64,000 bases of DNA. Source: Xanthobacteraceae bacterium (lineage in GTDB: Bacteria > Pseudomonadota > Alphaproteobacteria > Rhizobiales > Xanthobacteraceae). Each line of letters starts with the position of its first letter. The first letter of the stretch is position 1. The DNA is taken from NCBI GenBank assembly GCA_024508855.1, contig JANINJ010000089.1:28643-92642 (forward strand), written 5' to 3'. Under the pieces are notes generated by a model. The model was not told where the DNA came from, ran no database searches, and was given only the letters and a program-made list of their open reading frames with translations. The position numbers and the translations under genes were made by a program. Below are positions 52,175-63,948 of the stretch, in pieces.

Positions 52175-52222
52175 CGTCATCCTGAGGTGCGAGCCGTTTC
52201 CGGCGAGCCTCGAAGGATGATC
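52175..52222. repeat. Family A repeat, copy 3 (left half)
   Basis: The left arm CGTCATCCTGAGGTGCGAG is intact, followed by the inner arm CGAGCCTCGAAGGATGA. No right outer arm follows, so half the unit is lost. The alternative rsmG start at 52180 falls inside it. Confidence 0.72.
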
Positions 52223-52354
52223 GCAGCGTATGATTAGACCTCATCCTTCACGACGTGCAAGAGCACGCGGTGCGCAATCCAACCCGGCGGAATGCGGCGC
52301 CTTCTGTCGTTCTTCCTCCACCTTTGTGCAGGCGACCATGTCTTGCCGATGCTT

Positions 52355-52386
52355 CGTGGATGGCCAGATCATGCCCGGCCATGACG
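52355..52386. repeat. Family B repeat, copy 5 (fragment)
   Basis: The fragment reads CGTGGATGGCC, AGATCATG, then CCCGGCCATGACG: only the right half of a family B unit. Confidence 0.65.
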
Positions 52387-52618
52387 GAAACGAGCTGGCG
52401 TTCACTCCGGGATGTAAGCCCTTAGTGGGCGGGCCCGGAATCCCTGATCACCGGGCGTATGGCTTCCGGATCTGCGCCTGAGGTAGACGCGGCCCGGATT
52501 GGTGTCGATGTTGAGCACAGCGCTGATCAAAAGCAACCGCGCTCTCTCCCTCATGGCGGGCCTTCCGTCGTCGCCGATGGCTCTCGTACCCGCCGTCCGT
52601 TGGTATCAATCCTTCGGT

Positions 52619-52695
52619 CGTCATGGCCGGGCTTCGTCCCGGCCATCTACGCTCTTGAATTTTAATACGTGGATGCCCGGCACAAGGCTGAGCAT
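52619..52695. repeat. Family B repeat, copy 6
   Basis: CGTCATGGCCGGG and a mirrored CCCGGCCAT form the left stem, and TACGTGGATGCCCGG is the inner right arm. The right end (AGGCTGAGCATGG) is degraded compared with the other copies. Confidence 0.7.
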
Positions 52696-52769
52696 GGAGC
52701 GCCACAACTAAGCGCGGCTGGCATCACTTCGGAAATATCCCGCCGGCATACGCCAGCCGGCGGCCGCGC

Positions 52770-52785
52770 TGTTTCACGTGAAACA
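52770..52785. promoter_or_regulatory. parS: parS site 2
   Basis: Perfect TGTTTCACGTGAAACA, 3 bases beyond the mnmG stop. Confidence 0.93.
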
Positions 52786-52788
52786 GCC

Positions 52789-54663
52789 TTACGCCGCTCC
52801 GGCCGATGACTTCCGTCGCGCCTCGCGGCGGAGATAGGCTGCCAGAATACCGATGGCCGCCGGCGTCAGCCCGTCGAGCCGGCCCGCCTGCCCCACGGTT
52901 CGCGGTCGCGCAGCCTCCAGCCGGTTACGCGCCTCGTTGGAAAGCCCCGGCACGACTTGATAGTCGATGTCGCCCAATACCAGTCCCTCGTCGCGGCGAA
53001 ACGCTTCGACATCGGCGACCTGGCGCTTCAGATAGACGTCGTACTTGGCGTCGATCTCCACGTGCGTTGCGATCGCTGGGTCAATGGCCGACAGCTCCGG
53101 CCAGATCGTGCTGACCCGCAGCCAGTCGATATCCGGATAGGCCAGCAGCTCGTAGGCCGAGCGGCGGTTGCCGTCCCGATTCAATGACAGCCCGTGCTTG
53201 GCCGCCTCGTTCGGTGTGATCGCCAGCGATTTCGACAGCGCCTTCGCCGCCTCCAGCGCCATCATCTTCGCCTGATGCCGCGCCGCCCGCCCGGAGCCGA
53301 CGCATCCCATCACCAGACCCTTGTCGGTCAGGCGTTGATCGGCATTGTCCGCGCGCAGGGTCAGCCGATATTCGGCCCGCGAGGTGAACATCCGGTACGG
53401 CTCGGTGACGCCCCGCGTCACCAGATCGTCGATCATCACGCCGAGATAGCCGTCGGCGCGGTCGAACACGATGGGCTCCCCGCCTCCGGCCACCAGCGCC
53501 GCGTTCAGACCGGCCACCAGCCCCTGCGCCGCGGCCTCTTCATACCCGGTGGTGCCGTTGATCTGTCCCGCCAGGAACAGGCCGGGCAGGCGCCTGGTCT
53601 GCAGGGTCGGCTCGAGTTCGCGCGGATCGACATGATCGTATTCGATGGCATAGCCCGGCCGCACCATCCGGACCCGTTCGAGACCCGGAATCGTGGTCAG
53701 GATCGCCGCCTGGACTTCTTCCGGCAGCGAGGTAGAAATGCCGTTGGGATAGACCGTGGTGTCGTCGAGCCCTTCCGGCTCGAGGAAGATCTGGTGGCCA
53801 TCGCGATCGCCAAAGCGAACGATCTTGTCCTCGATCGAGGGACAATAGCGCGGTCCGGTGCTCTTGATCTGCCCGGAATACATCGGCGACCGATGCACGT
53901 TGGCGCGGATCACCTCATGGGTCGCCGGCGTGGTGCGGGTGATGCCGCACTCGATCTGCGGCGTGGTGATCCGGTCGGTCATGGTCGAGAACGGCTCGGG
54001 CGGATCGTCGCCCGGCTGCATCTCCACCGCGCCCCAGTCGATCGTCGTACCGTCGAGCCGCGCCGGCGTTCCGGTCTTGAGACGACCCAGCGTAAATCCA
54101 GCGGCTTCGAAGGATTTCGACAGCCCGAGCGCGGGCGCCTCGCCGACCCGGCCCGCCGGCCAGCTCTTTTCGCCGAGATGGATCAGCCCGCGAAGAAATG
54201 TCCCCGTCGTGATGACCACGGCCCCTGCCCGGATCTCCGAACCGCTGGCCAACCGCACGCCGGTAACCCGATCGCCGGACCGGAGTAATTCGTCGGCCTC
54301 ACCCTCGATCACCATCAAATTGGCGGTCTCGCGGATCGCGGCCTGCATCGCTGCCGCATAAAGCTTGCGGTCGGCCTGGGCGCGAGGTCCGCGCACCGCC
54401 GGACCCTTGCGGCGATTGAGCATTCGAAACTGGATGCCGCCGGCATCAGCCACCCAGCCCATCAAGCCATCCAGTGCATCGACCTCGCGGACCAGATGGC
54501 CCTTGCCAAGCCCGCCGATCGCGGGATTGCACGACATCGCGCCGATGGTTCCAAATTGATGGGTGACAAGCGCCGTTCGCGCGCCCATGCGTGCCGCTGC
54601 AGCCGCGGCTTCACAGCCGGCGTGGCCGCCTCCGATCACGATGACATCGAACGATTGGATCAT
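52789..54663 (-). CDS. mnmG: tRNA uridine modification enzyme MnmG (GidA)
   Basis: The protein has 624 residues. Its FAD-binding motif is [19 protein letters not shown] (about 10-28), with the later [20 protein letters not shown] block and a C-terminal helical tRNA/MnmE-binding part. With MnmE it makes the cmnm5U modification of tRNA wobble uridines. It lies on the same strand as mnmE and rsmG, with parS sites on both sides. Confidence 0.96.
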   Translation of the reverse strand: MIQSFDVIVIGGGHAGCEAAAAAARMGARTALVTHQFGTIGAMSCNPAIGGLGKGHLVREVDALDGLMGWVADAGGIQFRMLNRRKGPAVRGPRAQADRKLYAAAMQAAIRETANLMVIEGEADELLRSGDRVTGVRLASGSEIRAGAVVITTGTFLRGLIHLGEKSWPAGRVGEAPALGLSKSFEAAGFTLGRLKTGTPARLDGTTIDWGAVEMQPGDDPPEPFSTMTDRITTPQIECGITRTTPATHEVIRANVHRSPMYSGQIKSTGPRYCPSIEDKIVRFGDRDGHQIFLEPEGLDDTTVYPNGISTSLPEEVQAAILTTIPGLERVRMVRPGYAIEYDHVDPRELEPTLQTRRLPGLFLAGQINGTTGYEEAAAQGLVAGLNAALVAGGGEPIVFDRADGYLGVMIDDLVTRGVTEPYRMFTSRAEYRLTLRADNADQRLTDKGLVMGCVGSGRAARHQAKMMALEAAKALSKSLAITPNEAAKHGLSLNRDGNRRSAYELLAYPDIDWLRVSTIWPELSAIDPAIATHVEIDAKYDVYLKRQVADVEAFRRDEGLVLGDIDYQVVPGLSNEARNRLEAARPRTVGQAGRLDGLTPAAIGILAAYLRREARRKSSAGAA

Positions 54664-54735
54664 GGATTTTGCCGTTCAAGCGATGGCGCGACTTCTAGCT
54701 CAGGATCGCGTCACTCGAAAGGGAAATCACGGAGC

Positions 54736-54751
54736 TGTTTCACGTGAAACA
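54736..54751. promoter_or_regulatory. parS: parS site 3
   Basis: Perfect TGTTTCACGTGAAACA in the mnmG-mnmE gap, 81 bp from parS site 4. Confidence 0.93.
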
Positions 54752-54816
54752 CTCAGGCGAGAAGGTGGCGCTTTGCCGCCGTCCAGTATCGAGGCAAAAT
54801 AGACCGAGCCCAAATC

Positions 54817-54832
54817 TGTTTCACGTGAAACA
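54817..54832. promoter_or_regulatory. parS: parS site 4
   Basis: Perfect TGTTTCACGTGAAACA, 21 bases beyond the mnmE stop. Confidence 0.93.
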
Positions 54833-54852
54833 ATACAATGAATCAAGTAATA

Positions 54853-56256
54853 TTACTTCCCTACACAGAACTCCCGGAAGATCACGTCCAGCAAATCCTC
54901 AACATCGACCCGTCCCAAAAGTTGCCCCAAATACTGAGCTGCAATTCGCAACTCTTCCGCCGCCAGTTCCTCTCCATGATCCGCGGCGCTTATGCTGCGA
55001 TGCAGCATTTCGGTCGTATTGCGCAGCAATTCGCGGTGCCGTTGCCGACCGATCAAGGCGTGTTCATCGCCACCGAAATATGTCCGCGCGAAATCCGCAA
55101 CTTCGGCAACCAGAGCCTGTACCCCCTGCCCCTGCGCCGCTGAGATCGAAAATTGCCTACCGACATGCGTGCTTCGATCCGCCTTCAACGCGGCGCTGCC
55201 CGAATTCGGCCACCGGTTTGCCTCAACGAAATCGCAAGCAGAAAATCCGCCCTTCCCCCTCTCCAGATCGATCTTATTGCGGACGATCCAGAGCGCACTC
55301 GCGGCCGGCATCGCCGCCGCTTGGTGGTCGTGTTCTCGATCGGTCAGCCACAACACCAGGTCGGCATCCGCCGCACGCGCCTTCGCACGCCGCACGCCCT
55401 CCTGCTCGACCGGATCGTCGGTGTCGCGAATACCTGCGGTGTCGATCACCGTCACCGGATAGCCGTCGAGATCGAGTTGCACCTCGATCACATCGCGCGT
55501 GGTGCCTGCATGCGGCGACACGATCGCCACCTCGCGCCGCGCCAGTGTATTCATCAGCGTCGACTTGCCGACATTCGGCGCGCCGGCAATCGCGACCACA
55601 AGCCCCTCGCGCAGACGTTCACTTCGTGCCGATGCCGCAAGGGTTTCGTCAATCTCGTCGCGCAGCGTCGCAATCTTCGCCAGCGCCGGCGCCATCAATT
55701 CTTCCGGCACATCGCCTTCGTCGGAAAAATCGATCCCCGCTTCGATCAACGCCGCGGCCTCGATGATCTGCTGCCGCCAGCTTCGCGCTTTATCGCCAAG
55801 CAGACCCTGTAACTGGCGCAACGCCTGCCGCCGTTGCTGTTCGGTGTCCGCATGAATCAAATCGTCGAGGCCTTCGGCTTCGGTGAGATCGAGCTTGCCG
55901 TTTTCGAAAGCGCGGCGCGTGAATTCGCCCGGCTCGGCGGCGCGCGTATTCTCAAAACCTCCAAGCGCATTCAGCAAAGCCGCCAATACCGCCCGGCCGC
56001 CATGGATATGAAACTCGGCGACATCTTCGCCGGTCGCACTCGCCGGCGCCGGAAACCACAGCGCCACAGCGTCATCAAGCGTTTCGCCGCTGCGATCGTG
56101 CAGCGTCGCTCGCGTCGCCATGCGCGGCTGCGGTGTCTTCCCGACGAGCGTCGCAACAATGTGGCCAGCTTGCGATCCGGATACGCGCACGATGGCAATC
56201 GCCGTCGGCGGACGGCCCGACGACAATGCGAAGATGGTTTGCTCTCGCGGATGCAT
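54853..56256 (-). CDS. mnmE: tRNA modification GTPase MnmE
   Basis: The protein has 467 residues: a formyl-THF-binding N-terminal domain (about 1-120), a helical domain, and an inserted G domain with G1 GAPNVGKS at 225-232 and [11 protein letters not shown]. The C-terminal FCVGK ending has the conserved Cys. It works with MnmG on wobble uridines. It is divergent from the DUF255 gene. Confidence 0.96.
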   Translation of the reverse strand: MHPREQTIFALSSGRPPTAIAIVRVSGSQAGHIVATLVGKTPQPRMATRATLHDRSGETLDDAVALWFPAPASATGEDVAEFHIHGGRAVLAALLNALGGFENTRAAEPGEFTRRAFENGKLDLTEAEGLDDLIHADTEQQRRQALRQLQGLLGDKARSWRQQIIEAAALIEAGIDFSDEGDVPEELMAPALAKIATLRDEIDETLAASARSERLREGLVVAIAGAPNVGKSTLMNTLARREVAIVSPHAGTTRDVIEVQLDLDGYPVTVIDTAGIRDTDDPVEQEGVRRAKARAADADLVLWLTDREHDHQAAAMPAASALWIVRNKIDLERGKGGFSACDFVEANRWPNSGSAALKADRSTHVGRQFSISAAQGQGVQALVAEVADFARTYFGGDEHALIGRQRHRELLRNTTEMLHRSISAADHGEELAAEELRIAAQYLGQLLGRVDVEDLLDVIFREFCVGK

Positions 56257-56349
56257 GTCCTATCTATCCATAACGACGCATGACGCAGGCTCGCTCGCAG
56301 CCATGGTTGCAAACCACATCCCAAAACACATCCATTGGAAGGCCGCAAC

Positions 56350-58386
<2,037 letters not shown>

Positions 58387-58395
58387 ACAACAGTC

Positions 58396-58527
58396 GTCGT
58401 CCCCGCGCAGGCGGGGACCCATAACCCTGTGTTTATGGTGTAATACCGGCGTTCTATTGCAATCATAGCCGCAATCTTCAAACAACAAACGCTGCGGCGT
58501 ATGGGTCTCCGCCTGCGCGGGAACGAT
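58396..58527. repeat. Palindromic intergenic repeat, family C, copy 4
   Basis: The left arm GTCGTCCCCGCGCAGGCGGG-GACCCATA and the right arm TATGGGTCTCCGCCTGCGCG-GGAACGAT form a mirror pair about 132 bp long, between the convergent DUF255 gene and rho. Confidence 0.8.
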
Positions 58528-58563
58528 AACAATATAAGTCTTCGGCAAAATATTTCGGCAAAC

Positions 58564-58593
58564 AAAAAGCCCGCGATCACTCGCGGGCTTTTT
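58564..58593 (-). terminator. Terminator after rho
   Basis: AAAAAGCCCGCGA pairs with TCGCGGGCTTTTT around a short loop, with A and T runs on both sides, so it can work for rho on the minus strand and for the DUF255 transcript on the plus strand. Confidence 0.88.
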
Positions 58594-58625
58594 CCATTCA
58601 GACGATCCTGCTTATGCAACCAACA

Positions 58626-59891
<1,266 letters not shown>

Positions 59892-60013
59892 TGGGGTGGT
59901 CCTGTGGAAAAAACAGAGAGGGGGTGCTAGGTGGCCCGAAGAAAACGCGGTCGCCTGATGGCAAGCCCGCAGGTCTTGAGCAAGGAAGGTGCCGGAAAAG
60001 GGCTTTCAAACCC

Positions 60014-60057
60014 GATGTGGCGACCGGTTCTATTTAAAACCGAACCGCGACCACATC
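60014..60057 (-). promoter_or_regulatory. Hairpin in the rho leader
   Basis: GATGTGG (60014-60020) pairs with CCACATC (60051-60057), and GGTTC (60026-60030) with GAACC (60042-60046), giving a two-part stem with an AT-rich loop about 120 bases before the rho start. No T-run follows on the minus strand. Rho leaders in other bacteria are sites of self-regulation; a similar role here is inference. Confidence 0.45.
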
Positions 60058-60148
60058 CGCCTGCGTTGGGTGGGACAAACCGAATATAGAAAATTGATCG
60101 CTTTTACGCAAGATGATCCAGGCATCAAAAGCCGACCCGGCCTGGAAG

Positions 60149-60571
60149 CTAGAACGGCTTAACAATCACCAGAATGACAATGCCGATCATCAATACTGTC
60201 GGTACCTCGTTGATAATTCTGTAGAATTTCTGGTTTTTGGTGTTCCGGTCATTGGCGAAATCGCGTACCCAGCGGCTGAACATGCCGTGAATGCCGGACA
60301 TCACCAGCACCAGGAATAGCTTGCCGTGGAACCAGCCGCTCGAAAACCAATGTCCGGACCAGGCAAGATAAAGTCCCAGCACCCAGGTGAGGATCATCGC
60401 CGGATTGATGATGCCCTTGAGTAGCCGCCGCTCCATCACCTTGAAGGTTTCGGATTGTTTCGATCCGACTTCAGCTTCGCAGTGATAAACGAACAATCGC
60501 GGTAGATAGAGCATTCCAGCCATCCAGGAGATGACCGCAATCACGTGAAATGCCTTGATCCATTCGTACAT
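60149..60571 (-). CDS. hemJ: Protoporphyrinogen IX oxidase HemJ
   Basis: The 140-residue membrane protein has four expected helices and the conserved His9 (IKAFHVIAVISW), Arg25 and His30 (YLPRLFVYH) of the HemJ/UPF0093 family. It oxidises protoporphyrinogen IX in heme synthesis. ATG 60571 (MYEWIKAF) is used rather than a TTG 12 bases upstream. It borders the proposed origin. Confidence 0.9.
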   Translation of the reverse strand: MYEWIKAFHVIAVISWMAGMLYLPRLFVYHCEAEVGSKQSETFKVMERRLLKGIINPAMILTWVLGLYLAWSGHWFSSGWFHGKLFLVLVMSGIHGMFSRWVRDFANDRNTKNQKFYRIINEVPTVLMIGIVILVIVKPF

Positions 60572-61032
60572 CGGCAAACCCAATCTGCGCAGTCACGACG
60601 CTTTACTCTGGAACATCCTGCCGGTCGCCGATGTTGAGAAAGCGAAGGAAAAGCGTGAGGCACTCACATATCCGCAAGCACCCCCTTCCTCCAATATCAT
60701 TTATAGATTCTTAAGTTTGAGTCTAAGTGGCGGTGGATTGCGGCTACGCAATTCTGTTCGGCATCGATCCCCTGCCTGCCCACAAAGGCCACAACATTTC
60801 CAGGGCACCTGATCAGGTTCGAGGATCACTCGGATATTCAGTTACTTGGCTGGAATATCGAGCGGGTTATCAAGAGACAAATCCACATAACCCCACTATC
60901 ATTGCGACGGCTGTGAAATTCCATTCACTTACGAGGCCTGTGAAGAAACTTGCCGGTTATCCAAAGCCGCCGGCGCCATGGTAAATATTTCGTAAATGCT
61001 CCACACCGATCCACACAACACACAGGCTTAGG
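60572..61032. other. oriC: Proposed chromosomal replication origin (oriC)
   Basis: This 461-base gap has no gene. DnaA-box-like words are TTATCCAAA (60957-60965, one change from TTATCCACA), ATCCACA cores at 60881-60887 and 61009-61015, and reversed TGTGAA words at 60912 and 60940. An AT-rich patch at 60690-60726 has GATTC (60706-60710) and GAGTC (60719-60723), sites of CcrM-type methylation. GTAA-N7-GTAA at 60981-60995 resembles a CtrA box. Genes change strand here, and dnaQ, coaE, maf, rho and parAB surround it, as at other alphaproteobacterial origins. Confidence 0.8.
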
Positions 61033-61872
61033 GTGCCCACGGCAGGCAGTTATTTTCATCTTCATCTGGTGTCCGATTCCACCGGCGAGACGCTGATCAC
61101 CGTCGCGCGCGCAGTCGCGGCGCAATATGCCAACGTGACGCCGGTGGAGCATGTCTATCCGCTGGTGCGCAGCCAGAAACAGCTCGACCGCGTGCTGGCC
61201 GAAATCGAGGAAGCGCCCGGCATTGTGCTGTTCACGCTGCTGGAGAAGGATCTGGTCGAGCGGCTCGAGGAGAAGTGCAAGGAAATCAATATTCCGAGCC
61301 TGTCGATCATCGGACCGGTGATGCAACTGTTTCACGCCTATCTCGGCGCATCGACCACCGGTCGGGTTGGGGCGCAGCACACCCTGAATGCGGATTACTT
61401 TAAGCGCATCGACGCGCTCAACTATACGATGATGCACGACGACGGCCAGCACGTCGAAGGATTGGAAGACGCCGACGTCGTTCTCGTCGGTGTGTCGCGA
61501 ACCTCAAAGACACCGACTTCGATCTATCTCGCCAATCGCGGCATTCGCACCGCCAATGTTCCGTTGGTGCTGGGCATCCCGTTGCCGGCCCAGTTGGAGA
61601 ATTTGAAAAAGCCGTTGGTCGTCAGCCTGCATGCCACGCCCGAACGTCTCATTCAGGTGAGGCAGAACCGGATGCTCAGTATCGGCGCCAGTTCCAGCAA
61701 CGACGTCTATACCGACAAGCAATCGGTGACCGATGAGGTCGCGTTTGCGCGCCGCCTGAGTGCGCGATACGGCTGGGCGTTGCTGGATGTCACACGCCGC
61801 TCGATCGAGGAGACCGCTGCTGCAGTGATGAAACTGTTTGCGGATCGGCAACGGCAGCGGGTTTCCGAATGA
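61033..61872 (+). CDS. Pyruvate, water dikinase regulatory protein (PPSR/DUF299)
   Basis: The protein has 279 residues with the P-loop-like [18 protein letters not shown] motif (about 157-174) and the N-terminal [13 protein letters not shown] block. The family both phosphorylates and dephosphorylates PEP synthase or pyruvate phosphate dikinase at a threonine, so it controls gluconeogenic flux. It starts with GTG right at the edge of the proposed oriC. The stop overlaps the maf start as ATGA. Confidence 0.92.
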   Translation: MPTAGSYFHLHLVSDSTGETLITVARAVAAQYANVTPVEHVYPLVRSQKQLDRVLAEIEEAPGIVLFTLLEKDLVERLEEKCKEINIPSLSIIGPVMQLFHAYLGASTTGRVGAQHTLNADYFKRIDALNYTMMHDDGQHVEGLEDADVVLVGVSRTSKTPTSIYLANRGIRTANVPLVLGIPLPAQLENLKKPLVVSLHATPERLIQVRQNRMLSIGASSSNDVYTDKQSVTDEVAFARRLSARYGWALLDVTRRSIEETAAAVMKLFADRQRQRVSE

Positions 61873-62477
61873 CACTGTGGCGTGGAGACAAGCCGCTGAT
61901 TCTCGCGTCGCAAAGCCGTGCGCGTCAGGAACTTTTGAGGAATGCCGCCATCGCGTTCGAAGCACTTCCGGCGGCGATCGACGAGCGCGCCGTAGAGCGT
62001 GAATCAGGTTTGACAGCCCCTGATGAAGTTGCTGCCTGTCTGGCACGGGAGAAAGCACTTTTCGTCTCCCGGCAGCATTCCGGACGATATGTCGTCGGTG
62101 CGGATCAGACCCTGGCGCTGGGCACGCGACGTTTCAGCAAACCCGCGAACCGGGCCGGCGCCGCCGAACATCTGCGCGCGCTGGCAGGACAAACGCATGC
62201 GTTGCATTCTGCGGTTGCAGTAGCACGCGACGGACGGGCGTTGTTCGAGAACGTGGCAACTGCCCGCATGACCATGCGGCCATTGTCTGAAACGGCAATC
62301 GATGCCTATCTGGATCAGGCTGGCGATGCGGCGTTTGGTAGCGTCGGGGCCTATCAGCTGGAAGGGCTCGGTATTCACCTCTTTCAACGCATCGAGGGCG
62401 ATCACTTCACGATCCTCGGGTTGCCGTTGTTGCCGTTGCTGGAATTCCTGCGCCGCGAGCGCCTTCTTGAATTTTGA
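61869..62477 (+). CDS. Maf-family nucleoside triphosphate pyrophosphatase
   Basis: The protein has 202 residues of the Maf fold: the N-terminal [14 protein letters not shown] and the central [18 protein letters not shown] and [13 protein letters not shown] blocks. Such enzymes hydrolyse non-standard or methylated nucleotides (for example m5UTP, or 7-methyl-GTP in the YceF branch). It is translated with the upstream gene (4-base overlap) and followed 18 bases later by coaE. Confidence 0.9.
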   Translation: MTLWRGDKPLILASQSRARQELLRNAAIAFEALPAAIDERAVERESGLTAPDEVAACLAREKALFVSRQHSGRYVVGADQTLALGTRRFSKPANRAGAAEHLRALAGQTHALHSAVAVARDGRALFENVATARMTMRPLSETAIDAYLDQAGDAAFGSVGAYQLEGLGIHLFQRIEGDHFTILGLPLLPLLEFLRRERLLEF

Positions 62478-62495
62478 AAACGCAGAGGTCTGTCG

Positions 62496-63095
62496 ATGCT
62501 GATACTCGGGCTGACCGGCTCGATCGGAATGGGGAAATCCACCACCGCGAAGCTGTTTTCCGATGCCGGGGTGCCGGTCTACGACGCCGATGCCACCGTG
62601 CATCTCATCTATGAAGGTGAGGCCGCGCCGGCGATCGAGGCCGCGTTTCCGGGCACCGTTGTGAACGGCAAGGTGGACCGTACGCTGCTGTCGCCGAAGG
62701 TCGTTCATGATGCGGAAGCGATGAAGCGGCTGGAAAGCATTGTCCATCCGATGCTGCGCGCGCATCACCAGAAATTCCTCGACGATGCCGAGCGTTCCGG
62801 TGCGCCGGTAGCGGTGGTCGATATCCCGCTGCTGTACGAAACCGGCGGTGAGAAACGGGTCGATGCGGTCGTCGTGGTGACGACGGCGCCGGACGTTCAG
62901 CGCGAGCGCATTCTGGCACGCGACGGCATGACGCCGGAAAAGCTCGATGCGATCCTCGCCAAGCAGTTGCCGGACGAGGAGAAACGCAAGCGCGCCGATT
63001 TTGTGGTGGATACCTCGCATGGATTGGAGCCGGTGCGTGCGCGCATCCACGAAATTCTCGAACAGGTGCGTAAAATGCCGCAACGCCGATCCTGA
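62496..63095 (+). CDS. coaE: Dephospho-CoA kinase
   Basis: The protein has 199 residues. The P-loop is GLTGSIGMGKST (about 5-16), with the LID and CoA-binding segments (VVDIPLLYETGGE, VTTAPDVQRERILARDGM). It phosphorylates the 3'-OH of dephospho-CoA, the last step of CoA synthesis. It is placed between maf and dnaQ, as usual in alphaproteobacteria, except that no aroE lies between maf and coaE. Confidence 0.95.
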   Translation: MLILGLTGSIGMGKSTTAKLFSDAGVPVYDADATVHLIYEGEAAPAIEAAFPGTVVNGKVDRTLLSPKVVHDAEAMKRLESIVHPMLRAHHQKFLDDAERSGAPVAVVDIPLLYETGGEKRVDAVVVVTTAPDVQRERILARDGMTPEKLDAILAKQLPDEEKRKRADFVVDTSHGLEPVRARIHEILEQVRKMPQRRS

Positions 63096-63119
63096 TTCGG
63101 ACGGTGATGGACGTTAGAC

Positions 63120-63818
63120 ATGCGTGAAATCGTTCTGGATACCGAAACCACCGGTCTCGATCCGCTGCGCGGCGATCGGCTTGTTGAAATCGGCTGCATT
63201 GAAATCTTCAATCGGATGCCGACCGGCCAGACATTCCATCGCTACATCAATCCCGAACGTGACATGCCGCAGGAAGCTTTTGCGGTGCACGGCTTGTCGG
63301 CCGAGTTCCTTGCCGACAAGCCGCTGTTTTCGCAGGTCGCGGCGGAATTCCTTGAATTCATCGGCGATGCACCGCTGGTGATTCACAACGCGTCGTTCGA
63401 CGTCAGCTTCATCAACGCCGAACTCAATCGTATCTCGTTGCCGGCGATTGTCCGCGACCGGCTGGTGGATACGTTGCTGCTGGCACGGCGCAAGCATCCC
63501 GGCGTGTCCAACCGGCTCGACGATCTGTGCTCGCGTTATGCGATCGACAATTCCCGCCGCACCAAGCACGGCGCATTGCTCGACGCGGAACTGCTCGCCG
63601 AGGTCTATATCGACCTGATCGGCGCGCGACAGTCGCAGCTGATTTTGACGGAAACTGTGGTGACGCAGCAGGAAGGCATCGCCGATGCGCCACGGCGGCA
63701 GCGGCCGGTTCCGTTGGCCACGCGCCTGACCGAGGCGGAGCAGGCGGCGCATCGCGAATTTGTCGCGACCTTGGGCGAGAAGCCGATCTGGCACGAGTTT
63801 TATGGCAGCGCGTCTTAA
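63120..63818 (+). CDS. dnaQ: DNA polymerase III epsilon (proofreading) subunit
   Basis: The protein has 232 residues of the DEDDh 3'-5' exonuclease family: Asp7 and Glu9 (VLDTETTGLD), the Asp in HNASFDVSFINAEL, and the terminal His/Asp in TKHGALLDAELLAEVY. The C-terminal tail should contact the alpha subunit. It provides proofreading. It is the last plus-strand gene before the window edge. Confidence 0.95.
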   Translation: MREIVLDTETTGLDPLRGDRLVEIGCIEIFNRMPTGQTFHRYINPERDMPQEAFAVHGLSAEFLADKPLFSQVAAEFLEFIGDAPLVIHNASFDVSFINAELNRISLPAIVRDRLVDTLLLARRKHPGVSNRLDDLCSRYAIDNSRRTKHGALLDAELLAEVYIDLIGARQSQLILTETVVTQQEGIADAPRRQRPVPLATRLTEAEQAAHREFVATLGEKPIWHEFYGSAS

Positions 63819-63848
63819 AACCCGCTGCCATTGTTGAGAAACCGGCTG

Positions 63849-63895
63849 GAGCCCGGTTCTGACGGGATCAGAACCAGGGCTCTGTCATTTTGATT
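63849..63895. terminator. Terminator between dnaQ and secB
   Basis: GAGCCCGGTTCTGA (63849-63862) pairs with TCAGAACCAGGGCTC (63868-63882) with one bulged A, followed by TGTCATTTTGATTTG. It separates two convergent genes. Confidence 0.65.
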
Positions 63896-63948
63896 TGACG
63901 CGTTTTCTTCACGCGAGCCGGTATCCACTTCGCTCGAAAACGCTGTGG

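Larger units (their letters stand above)
52145..52788. other. rsmG-mnmG gap with repeat debris
   Basis: These 644 bases separate genes that are usually adjacent. They contain half a family A repeat (52175-52222), a family B fragment (52355-52386), a family B copy (52619-52695) and a perfect parS (52770-52785). The stretch 52230-52350 and 52440-52610 has no repeat I can match and no credible gene; it may be decayed sequence. Confidence 0.5.

Noticed and set aside
52230..52481. An 83-codon frame in the rsmG-mnmG gap
   Set aside because: It runs through fragments of repeat B and unplaced sequence, with no ribosome site and no conserved feature.
60537..60552. A parS-like word in hemJ (TCACGTGAAA)
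   Set aside because: Only the central ten bases match the 16-bp parS; both flanks differ, unlike the four perfect sites.
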